DNA of 64,000 bases from Heterobasidion occidentale (taxonomy: Eukaryota > Basidiomycota > Agaricomycetes > Russulales > Bondarzewiaceae). Position 1 is the stretch's first letter. Each line of letters begins with the position of its first letter. Shown piece by piece: positions 11,890 to 23,270 of this stretch. The position numbers and the translations under genes were made by a program. Below the pieces are notes generated by a model. That model was not told the origin of the DNA. It did not search any database and saw nothing but the letters and a program-made list of their open reading frames with translations. The stretch is from assembly GCA_039111635.1 (NCBI GenBank), contig JBCAQO010000008.1, forward strand, positions 2,480,001 through 2,544,000, in the 5' to 3' direction.

Positions 11890-13613
11890 ATGTCGGCTTC
11901 AAAAGGACGCGTTCTTCTTGCTTACTCCGGAGGCCTTGGTTTGTCGTATACCTCCTGAAGCGTTCATTATTATGAGATTTATTGATTGTGCTCGCAGATA
12001 CCTCATGCATCCTTGCTTGGTTGATTGAGGAAGGGTATGAGGTCCACGCCTTCATGGCCGATGTTGGGCAGGAAGAGGTTCGTCTCAACACCTCCTTGTG
12101 ATTTGCGATGACCCACCGATTCTTTGCAGGATTTCGAGGCCGCAAAGAAAAAGGCGCTTGCTGTAGGAGCCAAGAAGTTCTTTTTGGAGGTATGCGTAGC
12201 AAGGATAGGTCGAACCTTTCACGCTTGACTGACCATCCGATACGCAGGATCTCAGGCGCGAGTTCGTTACCGAGCTGATCTACCCTGCGGTGCAAGCAAA
12301 CGCGATCTACGAGGTTCGCCTATATGTTACTCCAAGTTTCCATAAGCTAACCGTGCCTCTCAGAATGTTTACCTGTTGGGCACCTCGCTCGCTCGTCCAG
12401 TCATCGCCCGTGGAATGATCGCGGTGGCCGAAATGGAGGGATGCGAGTAAGTGCACATCACCATTTCTATGATCTGGCTTCTAATATGTTCTTCACTTCA
12501 GCTTTGTTTCTCACGGTTGCACCGGGAAGGGTAACGACCAAGTCCGTTTCGAATTGGCGTTCTACGGTCTCAAGCCCGATATCAAGGTCATCGCTCCCTG
12601 GCGCATTCCCGGTACGTACCATGCCCTGCCCAATTCCAGAGCCTGATCAGGTACTTACGGATGTCCGATAGCCTTCTACCATCGCTTCGCCGGCCGTCAG
12701 GCCCTCCTTGCTTATGCTGCCGAAAAGCAGATCCCTGTCCAACAGACCGCTGCGAAGCCATGGTCCACCGACGAGAACCTCTTCCACATCTCCTACGAGG
12801 CCGGTATCCTGGAAGACCCCGACACGACCCCTCCCACCGACATGTGGAAACTGACAGCCGCTGTCGAAGACGCGCCCGCCACCCCCGAGCGCATCTCGAT
12901 CGAGTTCAAGGCCGGGCTCCCGGTCAAGGTCACGGCGGGGCCCAAGACGCACACCGACGCGGTCGAGATCTTCCTCGCGCTCAACGCGCTCGGGCGCAGG
13001 CACGGCATCGGGCGCATCGACATCGTCGAGAACCGCTTCATCGGCGTCAAGTCGCGCGGGTGCTACGAGTCGCCCGGCGCGACGATCCTGCGCGCCGCGC
13101 ACGTCGACCTCGAGGGCCTCACACTGGACCGCAACGTCCGCGCGCTGCGCGACCAGTTCGTCACCGTCGAGCTTAGCCGCATCCTCTACAACGGCCACTT
13201 CTTCACGCCCGAGCGCGAGTTCGTGACCAGCGCGATCCCCGCGAGCCAGCGCACCGTAAACGGCGTCGTCCGCCTGAAGCTGTACAAGGGCAACATCGTC
13301 GTCGAGGGCAGGTCTTCTGCGGAGGTGAGTCAGCGTCCTTCTATCTTGACCCGTGTCGCATCTGCTCACTGTCTCACGATCAGGGCCTTTACGACGAGAA
13401 GGAGTCTTCTATGGATGAGCTCGGTGGCTTCGAGCCCACCGACACCTCTGGTTTCATCCAGATTGAGTCGATCAGGATCAAAAAGTCAGTTTCTGATGCT
13501 TCTTGTGGATGCTCTTTTCTGACTGTGTTTTCTGGTTTAGATGGGCGCAGGCCAACATCCGCAAGGGCCAGGCTGGTGTCGAGCCCACGGATGTGTACGG
13601 CTCTAGGGTATAA
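11890..13613 (+). CDS. ARG1: Argininosuccinate synthase
   Basis: Joins citrulline and aspartate with ATP hydrolysis to AMP and pyrophosphate, the penultimate step of arginine synthesis. Nine exons: 11890-11938, 11998-12077, 12130-12189, 12248-12313, 12364-12446, 12502-12611, 12672-13324, 13384-13484 and 13541-13613. They total 1275 nt, 424 residues, close to the family length of about 410-420. The N-type ATP-pyrophosphatase loop AYSGGLDTS is split by intron 1. Other family signatures are [27 protein letters not shown] and [11 protein letters not shown]. The ATG follows an A-rich context (TCAAAATG). All introns are 50-60 bp GT-AG with clean phase. Six introns crowd the first third, and one 653-bp exon carries most of the synthase body. 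A housekeeping gene; identification is firm. Confidence 0.97.
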
Positions 13614-14785
13614 AAAAAAGATGTGTACGATATGTTGTTGCAACGAATCAATATACAATGCATTGGTTATGCGGACATCCTGGTTTCGATGCCTCGATGA
13701 TTTTTCACTGATCTGCAAAAATGCCTCATGTTGCGAGGTATGACAGCTGTCGTTCACTATGGGCGCCCACAGACACAACCTAACTATCTCAATCAAACTA
13801 TTATGATCCTCGGTCCTGAGTCGATATTTGGCTCGTATCAGTTCCTCGAACAAGAAGTTGACGAAAAGTGGGCACTCATCCACAGTGCACTGTACAATCC
13901 CGAAAAGAGCTTACTGGTCAGTCAATGGTCGGTCGTCACCTGTACAGGGAGGAATATCGCCTGCAGTCGCGTAAGTCCGTCGGTGACACAACAATGGCAG
14001 GCTGGCAGCGCTCGCGACGCGTCGTCTGCTCTTCCCTCGGCCGATGGCACCAGTCTCCCAAAGAAAGCAACGTAGACGATTCTCCTTCAAAGCTTCAACC
14101 TCCGACGTGGTCTCCGGATATCCGTATCTGACTATTAGATGGCACCTCCTCCACGCGTATGACTCGCCGCGCGATCAACAACTCCGACGCGACGCCGTCG
14201 CCTCTGTCCTCTTCCGCTTTCACCTGATCTGAACGTGCCCCCAACGTACAGCGGCTCTAGATCATGTAACGGTTATGTGCTGCCAACGAGGCAACATGAA
14301 AGGGCTTCTTTCGTTGAAGACCACTGCAGCATTTCAAAATGGCAGGGATGTAAGTCTGGTCCAGAGAATACTCGCGCAGTTAATAATACGGATGCAGAGA
14401 GGAGATTGATGCAGAGGGAGGGCTTTGAAGACGATGGTAGTAGAGCTGTCGCAGTGCGGGATGGGACGCGAAGCGAGATCGCGACGAGCGGGTATAGGCA
14501 CAATCCTTTTCTGACATTGACGATGCCTCCAGGCAAAATGATCCGTGCATCATCAGGAAAAAAGGATGCATGCTCATATTATAGGGCAGCAAAGCATCTC
14601 AAGCGTTTGTCTTTGGTGTCCTCAAGTCAACAAAATGGCTGTGTGGGCGCTTGTGGGCGTCGAAAAACGAACTCAGACCGGCAACCTACATCGTGTGGGT
14701 CCATCGGTGCCCAAGTACAGCTTCCATCGATGTTCTCACCGACTCGTCTCTCGTCAACTGATCTTGGAACCTGTAGCTCCAAACA
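13614..14785. other. 1.2-kb intergenic region
   Basis: Runs from the argininosuccinate synthase stop to the NLR start. Open frames exist on both strands (the longest on minus ends near 13389) but none resembles a known protein or shows a plausible exon structure. I see no repeat or RNA gene. Confidence 0.5.
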
Positions 14786-17700
14786 ATGCTCAGCAGACGA
14801 CACGACAAGTTTTTGCGGTGGTTTCGGTCCCTGGATCGAAATTTAATCGAGAGGAATCATCCATCGACAGGCTCTCAGTCTTCGTCTGCCTTAGCTCACC
14901 CTCCACAAACTAGTGCCCCAGAATCGACTTCGAACCCCTACACCCAAATTGCTTCCTCAGTTCAACCTCCGGAGAACACGCCCTCCAAGACGCAATGGCT
15001 GCTCAAGTCTGGCTGGCTAGCTTTGAAACAGACATTGAACTTTGTCAAGGAGGTTTCCGACCCTTTCCCCCCATTGAAGGCGGCTGTAAGCGGGCTATTG
15101 GTTGTAATGGATAGCATAGATGTACGCAAGGTTCCCCTTTTGTTTTCACGACCTGGTTGACAATAGGCGAGTAGAAAATGGATGATGCACAAACAGAGTT
15201 CGTTGATGTGGCAACCAGGATCCAAGAGCTCGTTCAGGTCCTCAAGCTACACCAATCAGGCGACTTATCACCACATACTCGCGATCGCATAAACGGTTTA
15301 ACAGAGTCAGCAGGAAGTTCATGTTCAGAGAAACATCCGGCCAAACAATGATTGTTTACATTTCAGGGCGATCGTCATTGTTCAGAACTTTGTCAATGAG
15401 AAGACGAAGCCTCGTGGTTTTGGGGAGCGAGTCTTGAATGCCTCGGGCGATGGACAAGACATTGTGCGCGCGTTCCGCACCCTCGCGTCGCTGGTTGATA
15501 CGTTTGTTGTATGTTTCTCACTAGTCTGACAGTCAAACTCCATGCCTATATGACTGTCGAATTTCAGACTGACACAACATTGAATACTGATATCAACACC
15601 GAATGGATTCGCAAGGTCTGTCTGAAAAATATGTATGATGTACAGTCTGTTGATTTCTTGACAGGACGGTGAGAAGGGTGCCAGTTTCGTGAGATGTTAG
15701 CTGAATGCAGTCATAGCTACCCTCAACAAATTACACCACGTTCCCGAAGCCTCATTCCATGCTAGAGACCATGGTGGTTGCCTGGAAGGCACACGAGTGG
15801 CAATCCTGGAAGATCTGCTTGCATGGGCTATCGACCCTGATAGTCCTCGGATCTTCTGGCTCGATGGGATGGCTGGGACGGGAAAATCCACGATCGCCCT
15901 CTCTTTCAGCCGACTGCTACACAAGAATGGCGTACTCGGCGGGAGCTTCTTCTGCTCTCGACAAGGATCGGTAGAACTGGGTAACATTCGCAGAATCATC
16001 CCTACACTCGCACGCGACATGGCCCGCATATCTGCCCCTTTCGAACAAGCCTTGGTCAGCGCTCTCCACAGAAATGATGATGTTGCAGATCATTCACTGT
16101 CGGCACAGTTCAGGACACTCATGGTAGAGACAACTGAAGCTGTTTTGCGAGACCGTCCTCACATTCTTGTCTTTGTGATCGATGCACTGGACGAGTGCGA
16201 GGACAAATTTGCCGCGGAAACCATGCTGGACACGATTGTGCGGCATTCCTCGTCATTACGAATCAAGTTCTTCGTTACGAGTCGACCCGAAGCCAGGATC
16301 CGTCAATCCCTATCACGCCTTCAGTCGGTTCTTCGCCTCCATGAAGTGGATGCAGTTGTCATTCATTCTGACATCAAACTCTATCTCTCATCAATGTTGC
16401 GCAACATACCAAGCCGACGAAAAGAATTCAAAGCCTTGGTTGATGATTGGCCGCCTCTAGATCGACTGAATGCTCTTGTCAAGCTGGCGGATAAACTCTT
16501 CATCTATGCATTCACTGCCTACGAGTACATCAGCGACCCAGAGTTCGACCCGCAGCTTCGTCTAGAACAATTAACGAGCAACACGGACGCGGATGGGCTT
16601 CTGATGACCAGGAGGCTCGATGACATCTATAGCCTCATCTTGCGAGAGGCTCTTGGAAAGCGACGAGGGCGAGACAGAACAGACCTGACACGAACTATAG
16701 CTGCGATCGTAATTTTGCGCGAATCTCTCTCCGTAGTTGATCTTGCACGTCTACTCAATATGAGTGCAACACGCGTGCGGTCCGCGCTGTCGGGCCTTCA
16801 TTCGTTGATCCGTGTTCCGGCTACTGAAACAGGATGGATTTCGACGTTCCACGCGTCGTTCGATGACTACCTCAAAGATCATGAGCGTTCAGGAACAGAG
16901 GAATGGTTTGTAGATTCTCTGCAGGCTCATCGAGATCTCAGCCATGGTTGCATCCAGGTCATGAATGCTGGATTGCATTTCAATATCACTGGTTCAAGGA
17001 CGTCACATGTCACAAATTGGGAGCAACTTCGGGACTTTCGGCTAGCTGCCGATCTCACGTACGCTTGTCAATTCTGGGCGGATCATGTCGTCGCTTCACA
17101 AGGCCATCAAGAAGTCCTTCACGAGGCAGAAACTTTTCTACGCGACAGATTTTTGTTCTGGGTAGAAGCCATGAGTGGATTGCGCAGGGTTCGCGAGGCT
17201 ACTACTGCTTTGAAAAAAATAGCAACTTCACCCGCGATGGTGAGCCAGACATGTCCTTTCGCTGTTCACACTTCTTACGAGGGAATCAGAAACCGATCAT
17301 GACGCCAGATCTGAAAGCTCTTCTTACAGATGCCAATGAATTCCTGGTAGTCTTCGAGGAGCCCATCACAAAAAGTGCACCTCATATCTATCTATCAGCT
17401 CTTCCTTTTGCGTCCCCCGATTCACTGATAACACAAATATTCCGAACTCTTTTTTCTAATACATGTATTGTAGGGGGTGAAGGTAGGGGAAAATCCCAAC
17501 ACCCCATTCTCTGCATTGATGAGCATATGGACTCTGTCAATTCCGTCGCATTCTCGCCCGACGGCAAGCGCATGGTCTCCGGGTCTGATGACGCGACGAT
17601 CCGGGTGTGGGACACAGACACAGGCGAGGTGGTGTCCCTGCCGTTCAAAGGACACACGGGACCAGTCTATTCCGTCGCATTCTCGCCCGACGGCAAGCGC

Positions 17701-19628
17701 ATCGCCTCCGGGTCTTGTGACGGGATGATCCGGGTGTGGGACACAGAGACAGGCGAGGTGGTGTCCCCGCCGTTCAAAGGACACACACGGGGGGTCTGCT
17801 CCGTCGCATTCTCGCCCGACGGCAAGCGCATCGTCTCCGGGTCTCTTGACAAGACAATCCGGGTTTGGGACACAGACACAGGCGAGGTGGTTTTCCCTCC
17901 GTTCCAAGGACACACTGGTTGGACCACGACCGTCGCATTCTCGCCCGACGGCAAGCGCATCGTCTCCGGGTCTCATGACAAGACCATCCGGGTGTGGGGC
18001 ACGGATACAGGCGAGGCGGTGTCCCCGCCGTTCAAAGGACACACAGACTTTGTCAGATCCGTCGCATTCTCGCCCGACGGCAAGCGCATCGCCTCCGGGT
18101 CCGATGACGAGACGATCCGAGTGTGGGACGCGGACACCTACGAGGTGGTGTCCCCGCCGTTTAGAGGACACACAAGTGGGGTCACGTCCATCGCATTCTC
18201 GCCCGACGGCAAGCGCATTGTCTCCGGGTCTTATGACAAGATGGTCTGGGTGTGGGACACAGACACGGGTGATGTGGTGTCCACGCCGTTCAAAAGACAC
18301 ACGGGACCGGTCTATTCCGTCGCATTCTCACCCGACGGCAAGCGCATCGTCTCGGGGTCTTCTGACCAGACGATCCGGGTGTGGGACACGGACACAGGCG
18401 AAGTGGTGTGCCTGCCGTTCAAAGGACACACAAGAGGAGTCACGTCCATGGCATTCTCGCCCGACGGGAAGCGCATCGTCTCCGGGTCTGATGACCAAAC
18501 GATCCGGGTGTGGGACACAGACACAGGCGAAGTGGTGTTACCACCGTTCCAAAGACACACTGGAGTCCGTCCGTCGCATTCTCGCCCGATGGCAAACATC
18601 GTCTCCGGGTCTCACGACGAGACGATCCGGGTTTGGGACACAGACACAGGCGAAATGGTGTTCCCACCGTTCCAAGGACACACTGGAACGATCACGTCCG
18701 TGGCATTCTCGCCCGACGGCAAACACATCGTCTCCGGGTCTTATGATCAGACGATCCGGGTGTGGGACACAGACACAGGCGAGGTGGTATCTCCGCCGTT
18801 CAAAGGACACACAGACTTTGTTAGGTCCGCAGCATTCTCGCCCGACGGCAAGCGAATCGTCTCCGGGTCTGATGATGAGACTATCCAGGTGTGGGATACA
18901 GACACAGGCGAGGCGGTGTCCCCGCCGCTCAAAGGTCACTTTGACACGGTCACGTCCGTTGCATTCTCGCCCGACGGGAAGCGCATCGTCTCCGGGTCTG
19001 ATGACCAAACGATCCGGGTGTGGGACACAGACACAGGCGAAGTGGTGTTCCCACCGTTCCAAGGACACACTGGAATGATCACGTCCGTCGCATTCTCGCC
19101 CGATGGCAAACATATCGTCTCCGGGTCTTATGACAAGATAATCTGGGTGTGGGACACAGACACAGGCGAAATGGTGTTCCCACCGTTCCAAGGACACACT
19201 GGAACGATCACGTCCGTCGCATTCTCGCCCGATGGCAAACGTATCGCCTCTGCTTCTGTTGATCACACGATCCGGGTATGGGATGCAAGGGCAGACGAGA
19301 GAGCTTACACGGCAGAGAGTGTGGATAGTACGTAAGTCCTAGACTTTCCCTCCACTCATATCATGCCTCGCACCCCCCTGTCGCTGATTCTGCTGATTTG
19401 GCTCCCGCTGGTCAACTGTGGGACAGTACCACCCTGTCTTACTCTGACCCTGGCTGGGCTGTTGGGGAGAGAGGTGAACTCCTCTTGTGGGTACCTCCCG
19501 ATTGCCGCGCTGGACTCTGGTGGCCACGGACTCTTGCAATCATGGGTCCATCAAAGATCACTGTGGACCTAAGCCGCTTTGTCCACGGAACTTCGTGGGT
19601 AGACTGTCACACTCGAGCTTCCGATTGA
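14786..19628 (+). CDS. NACHT-WD40 STAND receptor (fungal NLR-like)
   Basis: A signal-transducing ATPase of the HET-D/HET-E architecture, expected to bind a ligand through WD40 repeats and oligomerise through NACHT. Exons: 14786-15121, 15175-15305, 15367-15508, 15568-15615, 15665-15668 (doubtful 4-nt micro-exon), 15711-17239, 17290-19331 and 19427-19628; 1477 residues if all are used. The N-terminal ~300 residues are helical, with the fungal NLR motif WLALKQTLNFVKEVSDPFPP. Walker A is GMAGTGKST (15866-15892) and Walker B is VFVIDALDECED (about 16166-16203), followed by an ASFDDYL segment. Fourteen WD40 repeats follow, then a short tail (LLLWVPPD...VHGTSWVDC) common in basidiomycete WD40 NLRs. 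Without the micro-exon, frame 2 meets TAG at 15698, so the gene may be broken there. It is the last gene before the transposon block. Confidence 0.85.
17524..19298 (+). repeat. Fourteen near-identical 129-bp WD40 repeats
   Basis: Each unit encodes 43 residues built on GHTxxVxSVAFSPDGKRI and SGSxDxTIRVWDTDTGE. Fourteen units suit two seven-bladed propellers. Units differ mainly at the first four variable positions after GHT, at the residues flanking D in SGSxDx, and near the end (VVSPPFK/VVFPPFQ). Unit 9 (about 18550-18660) is short and locally out of frame. Such uniformity points to unequal crossing-over or gene conversion. Confidence 0.95.
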
Positions 19629-19805
19629 GGACTGGTATGAACATTGTTAAAGAATATCTTTTGCCTTTGGAATTGTTATCACTTCTATCGTTCGTTGTGT
19701 AATATATTTGCACAAGTGTTTTCTTGCAGGTGAGAGACTTGGACACCACAAAGACATACATCGCAAGAGTCGCGACTGGACGGCGAGTCCGAACCCAGAC
19801 ACCGC
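19629..19805. other. 3' flank of the NLR gene
   Basis: AT-rich sequence after the NLR stop. No gene is seen. The palindromic element starts directly after it. Confidence 0.5.
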
Positions 19806-20501
19806 GGGCAAAGTTCCATGGGATCAGTGATCCCAGAATGATTACCTGATGATTTCTTGTCCAAAGGAATTAGCATTAGATCTATGGATAAATTTCGAGC
19901 AAACAGGGAATGTGCTCTCTAGTTTCTGCACAAAGTGTGCTCAGAATATATCATGATCTCATTAGAAACTTGTTTTGGTATGAAATCAGGCTGAAATTGA
20001 TCAGAAATTTTGAAAATTCCACAACATGTGTCTGTGGAGCACAAAAGGAAGGACATTTGAGCTAAAATCACAAGAAACCCACAGATCACATTCTGAACTC
20101 ATCCTAAATAGTTTTCTGATCCCATTCTGATCCCATTGTGATTAAATGATTAAGCAATAATTTGATCACAATGAGATCAGAATGGGATCAGTGGACTATT
20201 TAGAATGAGTTCAGAATGTGATCTGTGGGTTTCTTGTGATTTTAGCTCAAATGTCCTTCCTTTTGTGCTCCACAGACACATGTTGTGGAATTTTCAAAAT
20301 TTCTGATCAATTTCAGCCTGATTTCATACCAAAACAAGTTTCTAATGAGATCATGATATATTCTGAGCACACTTTGTGCAGAAACTAGAGAGCACATTCC
20401 CTGTTTGCTCAAAATTTATCCATGGATCTAATGCTGATTCTTTTGGACACAAAATTATCAGGTAATCATTCTGGGATCACTGATCCCATGGAACTTTGCC
20501 C
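19806..20501. mobile_element. ~0.7-kb foldback (palindromic) element
   Basis: Two arms of about 335 bp are almost perfect reverse complements around a ~20-bp AT-rich spacer near 20153. The left end begins GGGCAAAGTTCCATGGGATC and the right end finishes with its complement at 20501. It has no coding potential. The structure matches a non-autonomous foldback DNA transposon or MITE. I could not find a convincing target-site duplication, so the class is open. Confidence 0.85.
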
Positions 20502-20705
20502 ACAGTGAGACCTACCCAGCCACTACCCAGCCACCTCATGTCCTTCTGCTTGCTAAAAAATGGGCAATGATGGTTGTATCAGCAAGACTGTCCGGCTATG
20601 GCCACAGATGACCACCAATGACCATGGCTGATCAGGCCATAATTGCTCTTGGATGTCATCATACTGAGAATAGGTGATGAGCTATATGATTTATGGTAAT
20701 ATCAC
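20502..20705. other. Spacer between foldback and first LTR
   Basis: About 200 bp with no gene or clear repeat, ending at the TG of a family-A LTR. Confidence 0.4.
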
Positions 20706-21276
20706 TGTTAGAACCATGTCCTAACATGTGCTTCACACGTGAACGGACGGGCTGGTCAAGTGCTTCAGACGTGATTCAGACTCAGACCATTCTCAATGGC
20801 TCATTACCATTTACATGCTAAACTGCATGAACACTTACCTACTGTTCCTGGTTTTTGATGTGGATAGACATTGGTTCCTGGCCCTGTCCCTGGTTCCTGA
20901 TCGATTATGATGTGGCTAGACATTTGATATGATATAGACAGACATTGGTGATCTGATTACCATACTTAGTTATATGGCAGGTCAATGACACATCTTAGCT
21001 TACGGATCTTGATTGTTTACCTCAGTACCTGAGAAGTGCACAGACCAGATCTTGATCCGGCCCTAGATACATCTTTGTATAAATAAGTGAGATGAGCTTC
21101 TAAGAAGCTTAGCTCGTTCACCTGTAATACATTCAATCTCTGCACTGCACCCTGTGTCTGGCTACCTTCCTAGCTCACACTTCGTGATCTCTGTCAGATC
21201 TGAAGCTCCTTTACAGTCTGACAATGCACTGAACCTGTCTCACTTTGCTTCTCTCTCTCTCCTCACCCGCTACTAC
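20706..21276 (+). repeat. Family-A 5' LTR, first part
   Basis: Starts TGTTAGAACC, equivalent to TGTTAGGACC in other family-A LTRs. A TATA box (TTGTATAAATA) lies near 21075-21085. The presumed transcript start AGCTCGTTCA is at 21111-21120. Homology stops near 21276 and resumes at 22968. Confidence 0.85.
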
Positions 21277-22967
21277 ACCAGTGATGAGCATGCACTTGCG
21301 CTAGGGTCCGAGGGAGGTATTTGGGAAGCTTTGGGGAGATACCAAATAGCGCTAGACGAGTACCAAAGATGCCAACTTGCACCAAACATAGTTGGTCCCT
21401 ACCCGACTGACCGCAAGCCACCGAAGGACGTTCGGGAGCACTTGGGTTAGTTCGCCCACACTTCACATACTGACCATGACTGCACAGGAGTGTTACAATA
21501 GGTGTTTACAAGATCAAAGCCAGTAGTCTGTTTTGGCCAATGTGCTCCATGAGTTGGTCGGTGCTTATCACTTATCTTTCCGACTTCCACATGATCGGTC
21601 AAAAGTGATCTTGCACCATTACTTGGCCACCCTGGTCGTATGTTACTGCTGATTTATTTTCATTGGTTCTGCAACGCCTGTTCCTGCTACCTACACTTGG
21701 ACGACAGATACCAAACAGTCGGGATTTTGCCATCACTGATTAACTTTTACCTTATCACCTTCGGAACCCATATGGACATCTCACCTACCTTCTTATCTTC
21801 TCTATTCGCTAGGGCTTGGCACTCATTTGACATTTACTCTCATTTCTCATTTGATATTTTACTTAGGGGCTCTGTTTACTATGAAAACCTACATACAACT
21901 CTGGAATAAACCAGCTTTTGTTATGACTTGACCTGTTGGGACCCTGCGGGGTCAGTCTATCTGATGGTCCAAGCATCACATGCTAGGTGGCTCCACTCCG
22001 GAGCATACATCAAGGTATTTGGCATGTCCTTAGGGGCCAACTGGTCCAATGGTTCTTCAAGACATCGGAAGAGGATATATGACAGGGTCATAGAGAGAGC
22101 GGCTTAGTGAGATAGGCATTCACATGCCATGTGCTTAGGGCATATAGGCAAGCACCTCGTTGCACCTGGATGGATTGGTGTGACAGGAGAAGTACAAGAG
22201 TAGGCACTGACCAAGAGAGACAGCGACCCGCGCTCTCCTGGGATGGGAACCCGGAGAAGCATACGGACTCTTACCCTACGCCCTATACAGTATATAAGGC
22301 CCATAGAATAGGCTGAGGAACTTTAGTCTATTCTCTTCATTCACCACTGTCTCCCTACAGTGGAACCTTCGTTCATCCGCAATCTTCACACTATGGAACC
22401 TCTGCAACTACTCCTGTATTTATCGTCTAATACAGTCAAGACTTCCTCACCCACTCAGTCCATTGTGTGACCTAGGGAAGAACCTGTACTCTTGGGTTAC
22501 CAAACGAGCATTTTGTAACAGCTTTTGCACCCCACAGTTTAGAGCTCATTCGCACTTGCCTCAAACATTGAAATTGTCTTCGCCGACTTTCGCAAACTCG
22601 TCCTCCTCATCATTTGTCCTTGTTCATGTTTGTACTTGTCCCCTCACTTGTACCTATCGTCCGTCTTTGTATAATATCAGAGTCTCATGTGACTCTCGAA
22701 GCACGTAGTTGTCAATTGCGATACTATTCTCTCGTTACCAATTAACTCCCTAACCCAACCTGACCCGACTGACCGAATATTTGGTTGGTGTTCAGTGCAG
22801 TCCCAAAACCGTTCAGGTACTTTAATTCCACCCTCCTCATTACTTTTTAGTGCGCCCTCGCTTTCTCAAGTCCTAACTAACAATTCCTTGTGTATCAGAT
22901 ACTAGCTCCAGCACCCCCTATATTAGAGGTTGTTTTAGTGTTGTGCTCGGCACTTAGAGCCACCTCT
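21277..22967. mobile_element. Unclassified ~1.7-kb insertion inside the LTR
   Basis: Splits the family-A LTR between CGCTACTA and TATCACCGG. It contains the solo LTR at 21919-22520. The remaining ~1.1 kb has no recognisable coding sequence and no obvious terminal repeats. Its boundaries are good to a few bases only. Confidence 0.55.
21919..22520 (-). mobile_element. Solo LTR, family B, with 5-bp duplication
   Basis: Begins TGTTATGACTTGACC and ends TTTTGTAACA, the reverse orientation to the LTR at 24399. GCTTT flanks both ends (21914-21918 and 22521-22525), a perfect 5-bp target-site duplication. A full element presumably collapsed by LTR-LTR recombination. Confidence 0.9.
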
Positions 22968-23258
22968 AGCGTATCACCGGCCTCGCCACCTTTCGCGTTC
23001 TCAGTTGGATACCTCCTCGTGTCATCTGTTGGACCAGAGAAGATTATCCAGTTCCTTCTCATCATCGAGAGGACCTTGAAGATCACCTTCTTAACCTCTT
23101 TGAGGACAAAGTGGAAAGCGACCCCAAATTCCTTGAAAGGGCTCAAATATGATCGGTTGTCTTCATTCATTAGAGTCTACGCCTCTACGATACAGTGGAA
23201 GTTTAGCCTAGGGATCCCCTTCGTGCATCAGCACACGTGATAGGTCTCCGACCTAACA
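22968..23258 (+). repeat. Family-A 5' LTR, second part
   Basis: Resumes family-A homology and ends GGTCTCCGACCTAACA at 23258, the family-A terminus. Confidence 0.85.
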
Positions 23259-23260
23259 CT

Positions 23261-23270
23261 TGAACGAGCT
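23261..23270 (+). promoter_or_regulatory. Self-priming primer-binding site
   Basis: TGAACGAGCT starts 2 bp inside the LTR end. It is the exact reverse complement of AGCTCGTTCA at 21111-21120 in the same LTR, as in Tf1-type self-priming elements. Confidence 0.7.

Noticed and set aside
13389..13883. Minus-strand ORF behind argininosuccinate synthase
   Set aside because: It overlaps the last exons of ARG1, has no recognisable domain and no plausible splice or promoter context.
17422..19266. Antisense open frames across the WD40 array
   Set aside because: Open only because the 129-bp unit lacks stops in that frame and is repeated; no start or domain.
17524..19298. CRISPR-like regular repeats
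   Set aside because: They are in-frame WD40 codons without unique spacers, in a eukaryotic genome.
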